Counted from the first letter of the stretch, positions 10,167 through 19,555 are shown. The stretch: DNA of 64,000 nucleotides from Pelagerythrobacter marinus (GCF_009827515.1 NZ_WTYO01000006.1:1-64000); one strand, 5' to 3'. A program made the numbers and translations. The notes: generated by a model not told the origin, from the sequence alone.

Positions 10167-11075
10167 TCAGCCGCGCGCGCGGGCCTGGCGATAGGAGCCC
10201 AGCAGCCGCAGTTCCTTGCAGTGGAAGGCCAGTTCCTCCAGCGCGCTGTCCACCCGCGGATCGCCCGGAGCGCCGACGATATCGGCGTAGAACATCGTCG
10301 CGGCGAAGCTGGCCCCCTGCTGGTAGCTTTCCAGCTTGGTCATGTTGACCCCGTTGGTCGCGAAGCAGCCGAGCGCCTTGTAGAGCGCGGCGGGCACGTT
10401 CCTTATCTCGAACACGAAGGTCGTCATCGCCGTATCGCCGCTGAAGCGCGCCGGGTCGAGCGGCTCGGGCGCCAGGATCACGAAGCGGGTCGTGTTGTCG
10501 GGCGCATCCTCCACCCGGTCCTCGACCACCTCGAGCCCGTAGAGCTCGCCCGCCAGGCGCGGGGCGATCGCGGCGAGGCGCGGGTTCGCCTTCTCGGCGA
10601 CGAAGGCGGCCGCCCCGGCGGTGTCGGCGTGGCTGAGCGGGACGATGCCCCGCTCGCGCAGGAACAGGCGCGACTGGCCCAGGGCCTGCGGGTGGCTGTA
10701 AGCCGCCTCGAACGGGCCGAACGTGCCGTCGTCATGCGGTACGGCCATCAGCGCATGGGTGATGCGCATGAAGTGTTCGCCCACGATGCACAGCCCGCTT
10801 TGCGGCAGCAGGAAATGAATGTCGGCCACGCGGCCGTGCTGGCTGTTCTCGATCGGGATGATCGCGCTGCCGGCGCGCCCGTCCTTCACCGCCTCCAGCG
10901 CGTCCTCGAACCCGAAACAGGGCAGCGGCAGGTGATCGGGCGCCGCCTCGCAGGCCGCGCGATGCGAATTGGCGCCGGGCGCGCCCTGGAAGGCGATCGC
11001 GCGCGACGGGTCCTCGGCCGCGGCGGCGCGCATCCGCTCGACCAGCGCGAGCGCGGGGGTGGGAAAGCTGTGCAT
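10167..11075 (-). CDS. pheA: Prephenate dehydratase
   Basis: A 302-residue cytoplasmic enzyme converting prephenate to phenylpyruvate in phenylalanine synthesis. The catalytic half begins IAFQGAPGANSHRA and contains AIIPIENSQHGRV and the NTTRFVIL segment near residue 205, where the threonine is catalytic in the family. The last 80 residues form an ACT domain (FEIRNVPAALYKAL) that normally binds phenylalanine for feedback inhibition; the usual ESRP motif reads LESYQQ here, a common alphaproteobacterial variant. I chose the ATG at 11075. No chorismate mutase domain is present, so this is the monofunctional type. The cytochrome c gene diverges from it. Confidence 0.93.
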   Translation of the reverse strand: MHSFPTPALALVERMRAAAAEDPSRAIAFQGAPGANSHRAACEAAPDHLPLPCFGFEDALEAVKDGRAGSAIIPIENSQHGRVADIHFLLPQSGLCIVGEHFMRITHALMAVPHDDGTFGPFEAAYSHPQALGQSRLFLRERGIVPLSHADTAGAAAFVAEKANPRLAAIAPRLAGELYGLEVVEDRVEDAPDNTTRFVILAPEPLDPARFSGDTAMTTFVFEIRNVPAALYKALGCFATNGVNMTKLESYQQGASFAATMFYADIVGAPGDPRVDSALEELAFHCKELRLLGSYRQARARG

Positions 11076-11198
11076 GGCGGGCCAGCGCGTAGACCGGCGC
11101 CGGGGATGCGGCAAGACATATGGCTTGCGCTTGCCGGGGGTGCCGACTAGAGCGGCGCGCGAAAACCGCCACAACCGTATTTCACGGACATTTGACGC

Positions 11199-11858
11199 AT
11201 GACCGACCGTTTCAACACCGCTGCCGGATGGCTCCTCTTCGCCGGGATCGTGGGCCTGGGGCTTTCCAGCGTCAGCTCGCGCTACTTCGCGGCCCACGCG
11301 CCGGAAGACGGCGGCTATCCGATCGAGGGTGTTGCCGAGGAAGGCGAAGGCGGCGAGGAAGTGCTCGACATCGGCGCGCTGCTGGCCAATGCCGACGCGG
11401 CGATGGGCGAAGCGGCGGCGACGTCGCGCTGCGGCACCTGCCACACGTTCAATTCGGGCGGGGCGGACGGGCAGGGCCCGAACCTGTTCGGCATCATGGG
11501 AACGACGATCGGCCAGCATGCGCCCGGCTTCGCCTACAGCGACGCCCTGGCCAGCCACGGCGGCTCGTGGACTTACGAGGCCATGTTCGACTGGCTCGAA
11601 AGCCCGCGCTCGTTCGCGCCGGGCACGAAGATGAGCTTCGCCGGCCTTTCCAGCCCGGAAGACCGCGCCAACATCATTCTCTACATGTACCAGAACGGCG
11701 GCGGCCCCGCGCTGCCCGAGCCGCTGCCCGAAGAGGCGACGGAAGAAGGCGATACCGCGATCGAGGCGGCCGAGGCCGATGCCGGCGGCCAGGCCGACAC
11801 GCCCGAGGCGGACATGACCGCCCCCGGGGCGGACCAGACCAACCCGGTCGGCGAGTAA
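11199..11858 (+). CDS. Membrane-anchored monohaem cytochrome c
   Basis: A 219-residue c-type cytochrome. One N-terminal membrane helix (residues 9-27) holds it on the periplasmic face, an acidic linker follows, and the haem motif CGTCH sits at C78-H82 with M145 (GTKMSF) as the probable sixth ligand. The segment GPNLFGIMG after the haem site is typical of the CycM/class I membrane cytochromes that pass electrons from the bc1 complex to terminal oxidases. The last 50 residues are acidic, alanine- and proline-rich and probably disordered. Its position divergent from pheA matches other alphaproteobacteria. Start ATG 11199. Confidence 0.9.
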   Translation: MTDRFNTAAGWLLFAGIVGLGLSSVSSRYFAAHAPEDGGYPIEGVAEEGEGGEEVLDIGALLANADAAMGEAAATSRCGTCHTFNSGGADGQGPNLFGIMGTTIGQHAPGFAYSDALASHGGSWTYEAMFDWLESPRSFAPGTKMSFAGLSSPEDRANIILYMYQNGGGPALPEPLPEEATEEGDTAIEAAEADAGGQADTPEADMTAPGADQTNPVGE

Positions 11859-11882
11859 TACTCCGTTCGCGAAGGGGCGCGG

Positions 11883-12548
11883 TCAGTCGCGCCCCTTGAA
11901 CCCCTGCGCCACGACGTACCATTCGGACGAGCCCTTGCGGCTCGCCGGCGGCTTGGCGTGCTTGACCGTGCGGAAATGCTTCTTGAGCAGGGCCAGCAGC
12001 TCGGTATCGGTGCCCCCGGCCAGGACCTTGGCCACGAAGGCGCCGCCCGGCGCCAGGTTCTCGGCCGCGAACCAGGCCGCCGCCTCCACCAGGCCCATCG
12101 TGCGCAAGTGATCGGTCTGCTTGTGGCCGACGGTGTTGGCCGCCATGTCCGACAGGACCAGGTCGGGCGGCCCGTCCAGCGCATCGGCCAGCGCCGCCGG
12201 CGCCTCGTCCGCCATGAAATCCATCTGCAGGATCGCGACCCCTTCGATCGGCTCGACTTCGAGCAGGTCGATGCCGACGATCGCCGCGCCCGGCGCGCGT
12301 CGGCGCACGACCTGGCTCCACCCGCCCGGGGCGATGCCCAGGTCCACCACCCGGCGCACCCCGCGCAGGAGGCCGAATTTCTCGTCCAGCTCGGCCAGCT
12401 TGTAGGCGGCGCGGCTGCGATAGCCGTCGGCCTTGGCCTGGCGGACGTAGGGGTCGTTGAGTTGGCGTTCGAGCCAGCGCGTGGAGGACGCGGTGCGCCC
12501 CTTGGCGCTGCGCACGCGCTTGTCGGGATTGCGGCCGGAGCGCGCCAT
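11883..12548 (-). CDS. rlmE: 23S rRNA 2-prime-O-ribose methyltransferase, RlmE (FtsJ) family
   Basis: A 221-residue SAM-dependent enzyme that methylates the ribose of U2552 in 23S rRNA during late 50S assembly. The SAM-binding motif is DLGIAPGGWSQVV at about residue 69, and the catalytic KDKE tetrad can be read as K50 (SRAAYKL), D134 (LSDMAAN), K174 (VAKVLAG) and E209 (SSEWYVV). The basic N-terminal 24 residues are a usual extension. The start codon shares one base with the upstream phosphatase stop (TGATG), so the two are translationally coupled. Confidence 0.94.
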   Translation of the reverse strand: MARSGRNPDKRVRSAKGRTASSTRWLERQLNDPYVRQAKADGYRSRAAYKLAELDEKFGLLRGVRRVVDLGIAPGGWSQVVRRRAPGAAIVGIDLLEVEPIEGVAILQMDFMADEAPAALADALDGPPDLVLSDMAANTVGHKQTDHLRTMGLVEAAAWFAAENLAPGGAFVAKVLAGGTDTELLALLKKHFRTVKHAKPPASRKGSSEWYVVAQGFKGRD

Positions 12549-13756
12549 CAGCCGCGCTCCTGCCCGGCGCCGGCGCCGGTGGTGGCGGAGGCTGGGGCGG
12601 AAGCCGGGGCGCGGCCGCCCGCCGGCGCGGTCTCGGACGCCATCAGGCTGCGCAGGATGCCTTCGCGGATCCCGCGGTCGGCCACGCCGAGCCGCTTGGC
12701 GGGCCATATGTCGAGGATCGCTTCGAGGATCGCGCAGCCCGCGACGACCAGTTCCGCCCGGTCGTTGCCGATGCACGGCAGGCCGCCGCGTTCGCGGGGG
12801 GACATCGCCGCAAGCCGCATGCTGACCTCGCGCATCGCGGTGGACGGGACGATCAGCCCGTCGACCGCGCGGCGATCGTACTGCGGCAGTTCGAGGTGCA
12901 CGCTGGCGAGCGTGGTCACCGTGCCGCTCGTGCCCAGCAGGCGGATATCGTCGGCCCGCGCAGCGACCGGAGCGATCCGCCGGGCGAAGGCGGCGAAGCT
13001 CTCGGCCACGACGCGGCGCATCTCGGCATAGCGCGCCTCGCGCGCGGCGGGCGCGCCCGAAACCGGGCCGACCGTGTCGGTCAGCGAGACGACGCCCCAG
13101 GGCACGCTCTGCCAGTCGAGGATGCGCGGAACCGGCCCGCCCGGTTCGATCAGCACCAGTTCGGTCGATCCGCCGCCGATGTCGAAGATCACCGCCGGGC
13201 CGGCCCCGTCTTCGAGCAGGATGTGACAGCCCAGGACCGCCAGGCGCGCCTCTTCCTGGGCGGAGATGATGTCGAGCACGATGCCGGTTTCGCGGCGCAC
13301 CCGCTCGATAAACTGTTCGCCGTTGGCCGCGCGGCGGCAGGCCTCGGTCGCGACCGAGCGGGCCAGGTGGACGTTGCGCCGGCGCAGCTTGTCGGCGCAG
13401 ATGTGGAGCGCGCCGAGCGTCCGCTCCATCGCTTCCTCGCTCAACCGGCCCGATTTCGCGAGCCCTTCGCCCAGGCGGACGACGCGGCTGAACGCGTCGA
13501 TCACGGTGAAGTTCTCGCCCGAGGGGCGGGCGATCAGGAGCCGGCAATTGTTGGTGCCGAGGTCCAGCGCGGCATAGGCCTGCCGCCGCTGGGGCGATCC
13601 CTGGCGGGATTCGCCGCGACGCGCCGGGCGCTTGCCCGATGCTTTCCTCTCCGATGGCGCGGGGCGCTTGTAGCGGAAGTCAGCTACCTTGCCGGACGAC
13701 TTGCCCTTGTGCGCGCCTGGTCTCCTGTCTCTGTCCGGCGGAGAAAGATCCGCCAT
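12548..13756 (-). CDS. Ppx/GppA family exopolyphosphatase or ppGpp phosphatase
   Basis: A 402-residue cytoplasmic ASKHA-fold phosphatase acting on polyphosphate or pppGpp; the sequence does not separate the two. The first phosphate-binding motif ALDLGTNNCRLLIA starts at residue 63, the second is VIFDIGGGSTELVL near 195, and the acidic metal-binding SAQEEARL lies between. Residues 1-60 are an unusually long, lysine- and arginine-rich tail, likely disordered. I start at ATG 13756, because a further upstream start only lengthens the basic tail. It is the first gene of the unit with rlmE, a pairing found in other sphingomonads. Confidence 0.88.
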   Translation of the reverse strand: MADLSPPDRDRRPGAHKGKSSGKVADFRYKRPAPSERKASGKRPARRGESRQGSPQRRQAYAALDLGTNNCRLLIARPSGENFTVIDAFSRVVRLGEGLAKSGRLSEEAMERTLGALHICADKLRRRNVHLARSVATEACRRAANGEQFIERVRRETGIVLDIISAQEEARLAVLGCHILLEDGAGPAVIFDIGGGSTELVLIEPGGPVPRILDWQSVPWGVVSLTDTVGPVSGAPAAREARYAEMRRVVAESFAAFARRIAPVAARADDIRLLGTSGTVTTLASVHLELPQYDRRAVDGLIVPSTAMREVSMRLAAMSPRERGGLPCIGNDRAELVVAGCAILEAILDIWPAKRLGVADRGIREGILRSLMASETAPAGGRAPASAPASATTGAGAGQERG

Positions 13757-13949
13757 GTTCCCAATGCTTTCTTTATCCTCCCGCGCAAGGCCGCGCGGGG
13801 ACCTGGCGCCGATGCTAGCGCGCGCGAGGGGTGGCGGCAAGCGCGCCCTTCGGGTCGCCGGGGCGTCGCCGGGCGCGGGGTGCACAGACGGGCTTGACCT
13901 GCGCCGCGCGCAAACCTAGATGCGCCCCCTCGCGACCCGTCGCGCACAA

Positions 13950-14023
13950 TGCCCCGTCGTCTAATGGTAAGACTACGGACTCTGACTCCGTCAATCGTGG
14001 TTCGAATCCACGCGGGGCATCCA
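13950..14023 (+). tRNA. tRNA-Gln (anticodon CTG)
   Basis: A complete 74-base cloverleaf. The acceptor stem TGCCCCG pairs with CGGGGCA, the loop CTCTGAC gives anticodon CTG reading CAG codons, the T-loop is GTTCGAATC, and an encoded CCA ends it at 14023. The DNA just downstream is AT-richer than its surroundings, as is common where tRNA genes serve as integration points. Confidence 0.96.
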
Positions 14024-14796
14024 GCTTTCCTTCTCCAAGATCAAACACTTGCGGACGCGGCTCTGAGATCGGGGTGGCATATCGTGTTGCAGTTTGTTGC
14101 GGCCGAATCCCACGGGTTTCCGCCGTTTACCCAATGCTGGCGGCCAAGCGCCGGCTCGGGCGGAAAACGCGCGTTCGTCCTCGCCATCCGAGTGGGGCGA
14201 CTGCTATCCGATGGTGATGACCGACGCTGCCGAGGCAGTCGTGAAGGACGCAATCGTATGCCGGATCCTGCGGGTGGACGATTACCACCGATGGCTGCAT
14301 GCGGCGATGGATGAGACGAGGGCGCTTTGCGTGCCTTATGGCGCAGAGGTTGCGATCGACCAGTCGGCGCAACCCTGGAGGTCCGGCTGGTTTGGTTCAA
14401 CTCCCGCCACAACCTGCGCCTCCGTATCGTGCCCGCAGATCGCATCGACATTAGCGGCGCATTTCCCGGACAGGGTAACCGTCACTGTCCTCTAGCCCCC
14501 ATCAGCATCGATCGAGCCTGCCCGCGCCGCTGCATCATGCGGCCGGATTGCCTCCACCTTGCCGCACACGCCTCGAACCCGGCTTTATATGGCTGGCGGC
14601 TCGCCCAGAGTGAAGTTGGCGCTGAGCTTCGTGTGGGAGTCATCCAAGCGCCGCCTCCGTGTTGCGCACCTCTGCCGAGCGAATCCCGCCTTGGAAAAAT
14701 TGCAAAATGACAACAAGTTATACTTAGTATATCGATTCGAGAGCGGCGCTAGTATTGGACTCGTCTATTTGTTATTTATGTGCTACAGTCATCATC
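14024..14796. other. AT-richer patch after tRNA-Gln, no recognisable gene
   Basis: Short overlapping open frames occur (the longest forward one is 14094-14495, 133 residues), but none has a motif I know or a good ribosome-binding site, and codon use in them is unlike the neighbours. Composition falls steadily toward 14690-14796, where there is an A/T-rich stretch with a small palindrome (TATAC, 3 bases, GTATA at 14719-14731). The patch may be the eroded remainder of acquired DNA plus the promoter of the formyltransferase gene. Confidence 0.5.
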
Positions 14797-15462
14797 ATGA
14801 GGGTGGTTGTTCTTAGCAAGGCGGATGGATTCTGTAAAAGCGCGCAATCTGTTGTGCGGCTTCACTGGCCGGATGCCGAATGTGCTGACGGGGCGGTTGG
14901 CGACCAGCGTCCTGCCTGCCTGGAGCGCGCGGGCGACATCTTGATCTCTTTCCTCTCGCCGTGGATCGTCACGCGGGCCGAGCTCGCCCGCTTTCGTACT
15001 GCGATCAACTTCCACCCGGCGTCCACGGACTACCCCGGCAGCGGCTGCTACAACTTCGCGCTTTACGACGAGGCGCCGGAGTATGGGGCTACCTGCCACC
15101 ACATGCTTCCGAAGGTCGACACCGGGGACGTGATCCTCGAGCGGCGCTTCCCGGTAAAGGCGAGCGACTCGGTGGAGACGCTGAAGCTTGCGACGATGGA
15201 AACCATGCTCGGCATGTTTCGCGACATCTGCGCCTTGCTGGCCGAGGGGCACCCTCTGCCGCGAGCGGACCGGAGCTGGTCGCGCAAGCCGTACACCTTC
15301 GGGGAAATGAACGCGCTCAAGCGCCTGACCGACGACATGACCCCAGACGAAATCAAACGCCGGGTCCGAGCCACTGTCTATCCCGGATACGATGGACCCT
15401 ACTACGATCGGGATGGGGTGATCGAGCGGCTGCCGGTCCCGCAGCGCGCTCCGCTCGCGTGA
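14797..15462 (+). CDS. Formyltransferase-fold protein, probable sugar or amine N-formyltransferase
   Basis: A 221-residue protein of the methionyl-tRNA formyltransferase fold lacking the C-terminal tRNA-binding domain. The active-site triad of the family can be placed: N71 and H73 in INFHPAS and D108 in KVDTGDVI. The usual HPSLLP reads HPASTDYPG. Enzymes of this size move a formyl group from 10-formyltetrahydrofolate to amino sugars of surface polysaccharides or to small amines; the acceptor is unknown. No sugar-nucleotide genes lie nearby, so it is an orphan. It lies downstream of tRNA-Gln in an AT-richer patch, which suggests acquisition. I chose ATG 14797 rather than the TTG at 14755, as it fits the family N-terminus (MRVVVLSK). 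Confidence 0.78.
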   Translation: MRVVVLSKADGFCKSAQSVVRLHWPDAECADGAVGDQRPACLERAGDILISFLSPWIVTRAELARFRTAINFHPASTDYPGSGCYNFALYDEAPEYGATCHHMLPKVDTGDVILERRFPVKASDSVETLKLATMETMLGMFRDICALLAEGHPLPRADRSWSRKPYTFGEMNALKRLTDDMTPDEIKRRVRATVYPGYDGPYYDRDGVIERLPVPQRAPLA

Positions 15463-15510
15463 AGGCATCCGGGCAGGCCGCGTTTCTCGCGCGGTGCCCG
15501 GTGCAGCGGG

Positions 15511-16818
15511 TCAGGCCGGCAGGGCCTCGGGGGCGGGGCGGCGGCGGGCGGCCAGGGCGACGGCGGCGGCGATCCAGGCGGCGAGGGCGATCCAGAAGAT
15601 CGCCGCGAAGGGGGCCTCGTTGCCGATCGCGACCCGCGCGGCGACGGTCGCCAGCAGGGCCACCGGCGTGCCCACGACCACCCCCGTCCAGGCGGCGCGC
15701 AGGCGCGGCTCCTCGATCCCGCGGCGGCGGCGCTTGCCCAGCCAGATATAGGTCCCGGTGGCGCAGACCGCCGTCAGCGCCGCGCCCAGCACGACATAGG
15801 CGATCTTGACCCAGACGCCGCCGAAATTGCCGAAATGCAGCTTGTAGGTCGAGGCGGCGGCCTGCTGGCCCAGGGCCCCGTCGGCCATGCCGGTCGTGCC
15901 GGCGAAGCGGCCCTGGCTGTCGAAGGCGTAGTATTCGCCGAAGATCAGCCGCCGATCATGCTCGCCCACCATCTGCACGTGCTGCCCCGCGGTCAGCGGG
16001 TCGTGCAGGATCGCATATGTCAGGCGAACCCCGGGATGTTCGCGGGCCATGTACTGCAGGGCCGCGGCCACGTCGGGCGCGGGGGCGGGGGACGGATCGG
16101 GCGCCGCCTCTTCCCCGAACACCGGGCCATAGACCGCCGCGACATCGCCGTCGTAGGCGCTTTCGGCAATGCCATAGGCGGTCACCGTCGCCAGCCCGAT
16201 GAGCGCCCCGGTCAGCGCGATCGCGATGCCGAAGGGCAGGGTCCACACGCTCAGCCGGTTGTGCCAGTCGGTCAGGCCGACCCCGGCGTTGTTGCGCGCG
16301 CGCAGGCGGAAGGCGTCGCGGAAGATGCGCGGGTGGGCCAGGACGCCCGAGAGCGACAGCGCCAGCATCATGACCCCGAACGCGCCGACGATCGTGATCC
16401 CGACCAGCGAGGGGAGGTTGAGCGTGTAGTGCAGGTGGACGAGGAAATCGTTCCACGCGATCCGTTCGGGCATGGCGATGTTCCCCGCGGCATCGAGGTG
16501 GAACGCGTTGCTGTCGGTCGTGATCGTCGCGCGGGGCAGTTCCTCGACCGGGATGTGGACGTAGAGATGGCTCGTCGGCGCGAGGCCTTCCTGCGCCTCG
16601 CGCGCGAGTACGGCCTCGACCCCGCGCTGGACCGCCTCGGGCGCGATTTCCGCCATTTCCGGCGCGCCGGGTTGCTCGAGACGCTGCATCTCGACGTAGA
16701 AGACCGCGATCGTCCCCGTCAGGCAGAGGATATAGAGGATCGCGCCGGCCAGCAGGCCGATCGCGGCATGGGCCGAAAGCGCCCGCTTGACCGTGCCCGG
16801 TTCGATACTCGCGCCCAT
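15511..16818 (-). CDS. PepSY-associated transmembrane protein
   Basis: A 435-residue inner-membrane protein with four main helices: residues about 12-40, 145-175, 195-225 and 345-370, plus two at the C-terminus. Two periplasmic stretches carry PepSY-like segments, and WHNRLS and LHFGNFGG are the conserved histidine motifs of the PepSY_TM family. These proteins accompany siderophore receptors and are thought to reduce ferric-siderophore iron in the periplasm; that is inferred from the family and from the receptor gene two positions upstream. It is the last gene of the operon and is separated from the small membrane protein gene by 11 bases. Confidence 0.85.
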   Translation of the reverse strand: MGASIEPGTVKRALSAHAAIGLLAGAILYILCLTGTIAVFYVEMQRLEQPGAPEMAEIAPEAVQRGVEAVLAREAQEGLAPTSHLYVHIPVEELPRATITTDSNAFHLDAAGNIAMPERIAWNDFLVHLHYTLNLPSLVGITIVGAFGVMMLALSLSGVLAHPRIFRDAFRLRARNNAGVGLTDWHNRLSVWTLPFGIAIALTGALIGLATVTAYGIAESAYDGDVAAVYGPVFGEEAAPDPSPAPAPDVAAALQYMAREHPGVRLTYAILHDPLTAGQHVQMVGEHDRRLIFGEYYAFDSQGRFAGTTGMADGALGQQAAASTYKLHFGNFGGVWVKIAYVVLGAALTAVCATGTYIWLGKRRRRGIEEPRLRAAWTGVVVGTPVALLATVAARVAIGNEAPFAAIFWIALAAWIAAAVALAARRRPAPEALPA

Positions 16819-16829
16819 CGTCCCCTCCC

Positions 16830-17393
16830 TCACAACAATACCGTCAGCGCCGGCGCGGCCGCCAGCGCGAGGATGACCAGCTGGCGCCGCCGGCTCGCGG
16901 CCATCAGCACCATGAAGGCGATCGCCGTCCATACGACCGGCGCGGCGAACAGCGCCAGGACATTTGCATCGGCTTCCCCCGCGCCCATTGCCGCGGCGAA
17001 CCAGCGCACGCCGACGGCGAAGGCCACCGATGCGGCAAAGCCCGCGGCCGCGACCAGCACGAAAGTCAGCGCGCGCCGTCCGAGGTGCAGCGAGGCATCG
17101 CCTTCGGGCATGATCCCGGCACGGCGCCTCGATGCAGGGGCGCGGGCGCGCGGCGAGGCCCAGGCCTCGCGCGCGAGGATGCAGCAGGCCGCGCCCATGG
17201 CCCAGAGCGTGACGACCGCCAGCCCCCAGGCGCCCGCCGCGCTGCACCCGGCGGCGAGGCCGAGCGCCGCAAGCGCCCAGCCGGCCGCGTTGAGCGCGTG
17301 CGAACGGCCCGGCCGCCCCCATGACAGGCGCAGGACCAGCACCGCGACAACCGCCAGTGCCGCTCCGGCCGCGGTGAGCCCCCCGCCCGCCAT
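16830..17393 (-). CDS. Small membrane protein of the siderophore operon
   Basis: A 187-residue, very alanine-rich membrane protein with about five hydrophobic segments and a short basic cytoplasmic loop near residues 78-95. I do not recognise a named domain with certainty; in other proteobacteria two small membrane proteins of this kind (DUF3325/DUF3649-like) sit between a siderophore receptor and a PepSY protein, and this one is possibly a fusion of the two. Its ATG shares one base with the receptor stop (TGATG), so it is coupled to it. A role in ferric siderophore handling is inferred from position only. Confidence 0.65.
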   Translation of the reverse strand: MAGGGLTAAGAALAVVAVLVLRLSWGRPGRSHALNAAGWALAALGLAAGCSAAGAWGLAVVTLWAMGAACCILAREAWASPRARAPASRRRAGIMPEGDASLHLGRRALTFVLVAAAGFAASVAFAVGVRWFAAAMGAGEADANVLALFAAPVVWTAIAFMVLMAASRRRQLVILALAAAPALTVLL

Positions 17394-19555
17394 CAGAAGT
17401 GGTAGCTCACCGTGCCGAACACGTTGCGCTCGCTGCCCATGAAGCAGTCGCCGCGCGCGAGACAGGCGGAGTAGTAGCGCTTGTCGAACAGGTTGGTCGC
17501 GTTGATCGCGAAGCTCCACCGGTCCACGCTGACTTCGGCGAAGGCGTCGACGAGGGTGAAGGCCGGCGTCACGATGCCGTCGGGGAAGGCCGGGCCGTAG
17601 GACCGGTTCTTGCCCACGTGGCGCACACCGCTGCCGATCAGCAGCGACGCGTCTTCGGACAGGGCGAAACGCCTGGTCCCCCACAGCGAGGCGTTGAACC
17701 TGGGCACGTTGTCGAGCTGCTGGCCGGTGCCCGCGATCTCCGCCTCGTTGTAGCTCAGGTTGGCGATCAGGTTCAGCTCGCCCGGCAGCGCGGCATTGCC
17801 TTCGAACTCGAAGCCCTTGGAAACGACCCCGTCGACCTGGATCTTGTGATCGGGGTTGTCCGAATCGGGATCGTCGATCGGGCGGCCGCTTTCCTCGATG
17901 CGATAGCCGGTGACGGTGACGATGATCGAATCGAGCGGGTGGAACTTGATCCCTGCTTCGAACTGGCGCCCGGTCTTGGGGCGGAGCGCGGCGCCGCTGC
18001 TGGTGATGCCCGAAACCGGTTCGAAGCTCTCGGTATAGCTGACGAAAGGCGAAACGCCGTCGATCACTTCGCCGATCAGGCCGGCGCGGAAGCTGGTGGC
18101 GCTGGCGTCGTACTGCTCGACACCGGCGGCGTGCGATTCGGCGAGGTCGTGGCGCACGCCGAGCACGAGCGAGGCGCGGTCGAAGAAGCGGACCTGGTCC
18201 TGCAGGTAGAACCCAATCTGCTCTTGTGTCACATCTTCCGATGTTGCGTACTGGAAACCGGGATAGTTCGGCGTTGGATAACTGCCGCCAAAGTCGGAAA
18301 GGCTGTCTCGATCGATATCGTAAAGATCGACGAGTTCTAATGCTCTTCCGCCGTGTTTGCGTACCCGATTCCAGATGTAATCCACGCCGGATAGGATGGT
18401 GTGCTCAACGGCGGAGCCAGTATTAAAATTGACTTGAAAATTATTATCGCTCGAAAATATTTCCATTCGCGCTATACTACCGCTCGCGTAGTTCAGGATG
18501 TACCGCTGGCCGGGGTCGGGTATCGGATCGCCAGTTGCGGGATCGATCAGAACATACGGATTGGCCGGGTTCGAATAGCTGTTCGCGTAATGCGTGAGAT
18601 AGGTCACGTCGCTATCGATGTAGCGGGCCTTGAGGTTCAGCGTCGCCGCCTCGCCGAAGCGTTGTTCGAACAGCGCCGTGCCCTGCAGCAGGCGGCCGTC
18701 GTAGCGGTCCCAGCCGGGCTTGCCGACGAACAGGTCGTTGGGCAGCCGCCCGTTGGGATTGGGCAGGATCGTGCCGACCAGCGGGAGGAACTGCGAGGTC
18801 GAGCCGCTGTCGTCTTCCTGGTAGAGGCCGATCAGCGTCAGCTCGCTGTCGGGGGAGGGCGCGAAAGTCAGCGAGGGGGAGATCATCACCCGGTCGTCCG
18901 ACACGAAATCGGTCTGCGTGTCCGAACCGCGCAGCCGCGCGACCACGCGGCCGGCGACGGTGTCGGTCAGCCCGCCGGTGAGGTCGGCCAGCACTTCCTT
19001 GCGATCGTGCGAACCGTAGCGAACCGACAGCTCGCCCGCGGTTTCGAACTCGGGGCGCTTGGAAACCATGTTGATGATCCCGCCGAGCGAACCCTGCCCG
19101 AACAGGACCGAGGCCGGCCCGCGGACAAGTTCCACCTGGTCGAAGTTGTACGGGTCGGACCGGATGCTGGCGTAGTAGCTGAACACGTCGCGCATCCCGT
19201 CGCGGAACTGCAGCGCGTTGATCCCGCGCACGAAGGCCCCGTCGACGCGGCTGTCGGGGCCATAGGGATTGGCCGTCACGCCGGAGACGTAGTTGAGCGT
19301 GTCGCTGACCGAGATTGCGCCCTGGGCCAGGTAGAGCTCGTCGTCGACCACGGTGATCGGCTGCGGCGTCTCGATGATCGGGGTGTCGGTCTTGGTCGCG
19401 GTGCTGCTTTCCTCCCGCGCGCCGGTGACCACGATCTGGCGCGGCGCGGCGGCATCGGCGGCGGCATCGGCGGCGACGGCGTCGTCGGTGGCGGCGAGAG
19501 CGGGGAGGGGCGCGAGGGCGGTCGCGCAGAGCAGGGAAAACCGAACGAGTCGCAT
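17393..19555 (-). CDS. TonB-dependent siderophore receptor
   Basis: A 720-residue outer-membrane receptor of the ferrichrome/FhuE type. A signal peptide ends at PALAA (about residue 22), a plug domain runs to about 200 with PQPITVVDDELY and VELVRGPASVLFGQGSLGGIIN, and a 22-strand barrel follows, ending in the C-terminal phenylalanine of outer-membrane proteins (FGTVSYHF). It would import a ferric siderophore using TonB energy. A Fur-box-like palindrome lies 36 bases upstream. A block of about 90 residues (roughly 350-445) is encoded by clearly AT-richer DNA than the rest. It heads an operon with the small membrane and PepSY proteins. Confidence 0.92.
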   Translation of the reverse strand: MRLVRFSLLCATALAPLPALAATDDAVAADAAADAAAPRQIVVTGAREESSTATKTDTPIIETPQPITVVDDELYLAQGAISVSDTLNYVSGVTANPYGPDSRVDGAFVRGINALQFRDGMRDVFSYYASIRSDPYNFDQVELVRGPASVLFGQGSLGGIINMVSKRPEFETAGELSVRYGSHDRKEVLADLTGGLTDTVAGRVVARLRGSDTQTDFVSDDRVMISPSLTFAPSPDSELTLIGLYQEDDSGSTSQFLPLVGTILPNPNGRLPNDLFVGKPGWDRYDGRLLQGTALFEQRFGEAATLNLKARYIDSDVTYLTHYANSYSNPANPYVLIDPATGDPIPDPGQRYILNYASGSIARMEIFSSDNNFQVNFNTGSAVEHTILSGVDYIWNRVRKHGGRALELVDLYDIDRDSLSDFGGSYPTPNYPGFQYATSEDVTQEQIGFYLQDQVRFFDRASLVLGVRHDLAESHAAGVEQYDASATSFRAGLIGEVIDGVSPFVSYTESFEPVSGITSSGAALRPKTGRQFEAGIKFHPLDSIIVTVTGYRIEESGRPIDDPDSDNPDHKIQVDGVVSKGFEFEGNAALPGELNLIANLSYNEAEIAGTGQQLDNVPRFNASLWGTRRFALSEDASLLIGSGVRHVGKNRSYGPAFPDGIVTPAFTLVDAFAEVSVDRWSFAINATNLFDKRYYSACLARGDCFMGSERNVFGTVSYHF

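Noticed and set aside
14094-14495. Possible gene after tRNA-Gln
   Set aside because: No motif, no good ribosome-binding site and unusual composition. It may be decayed DNA, so I list the interval only as a patch.
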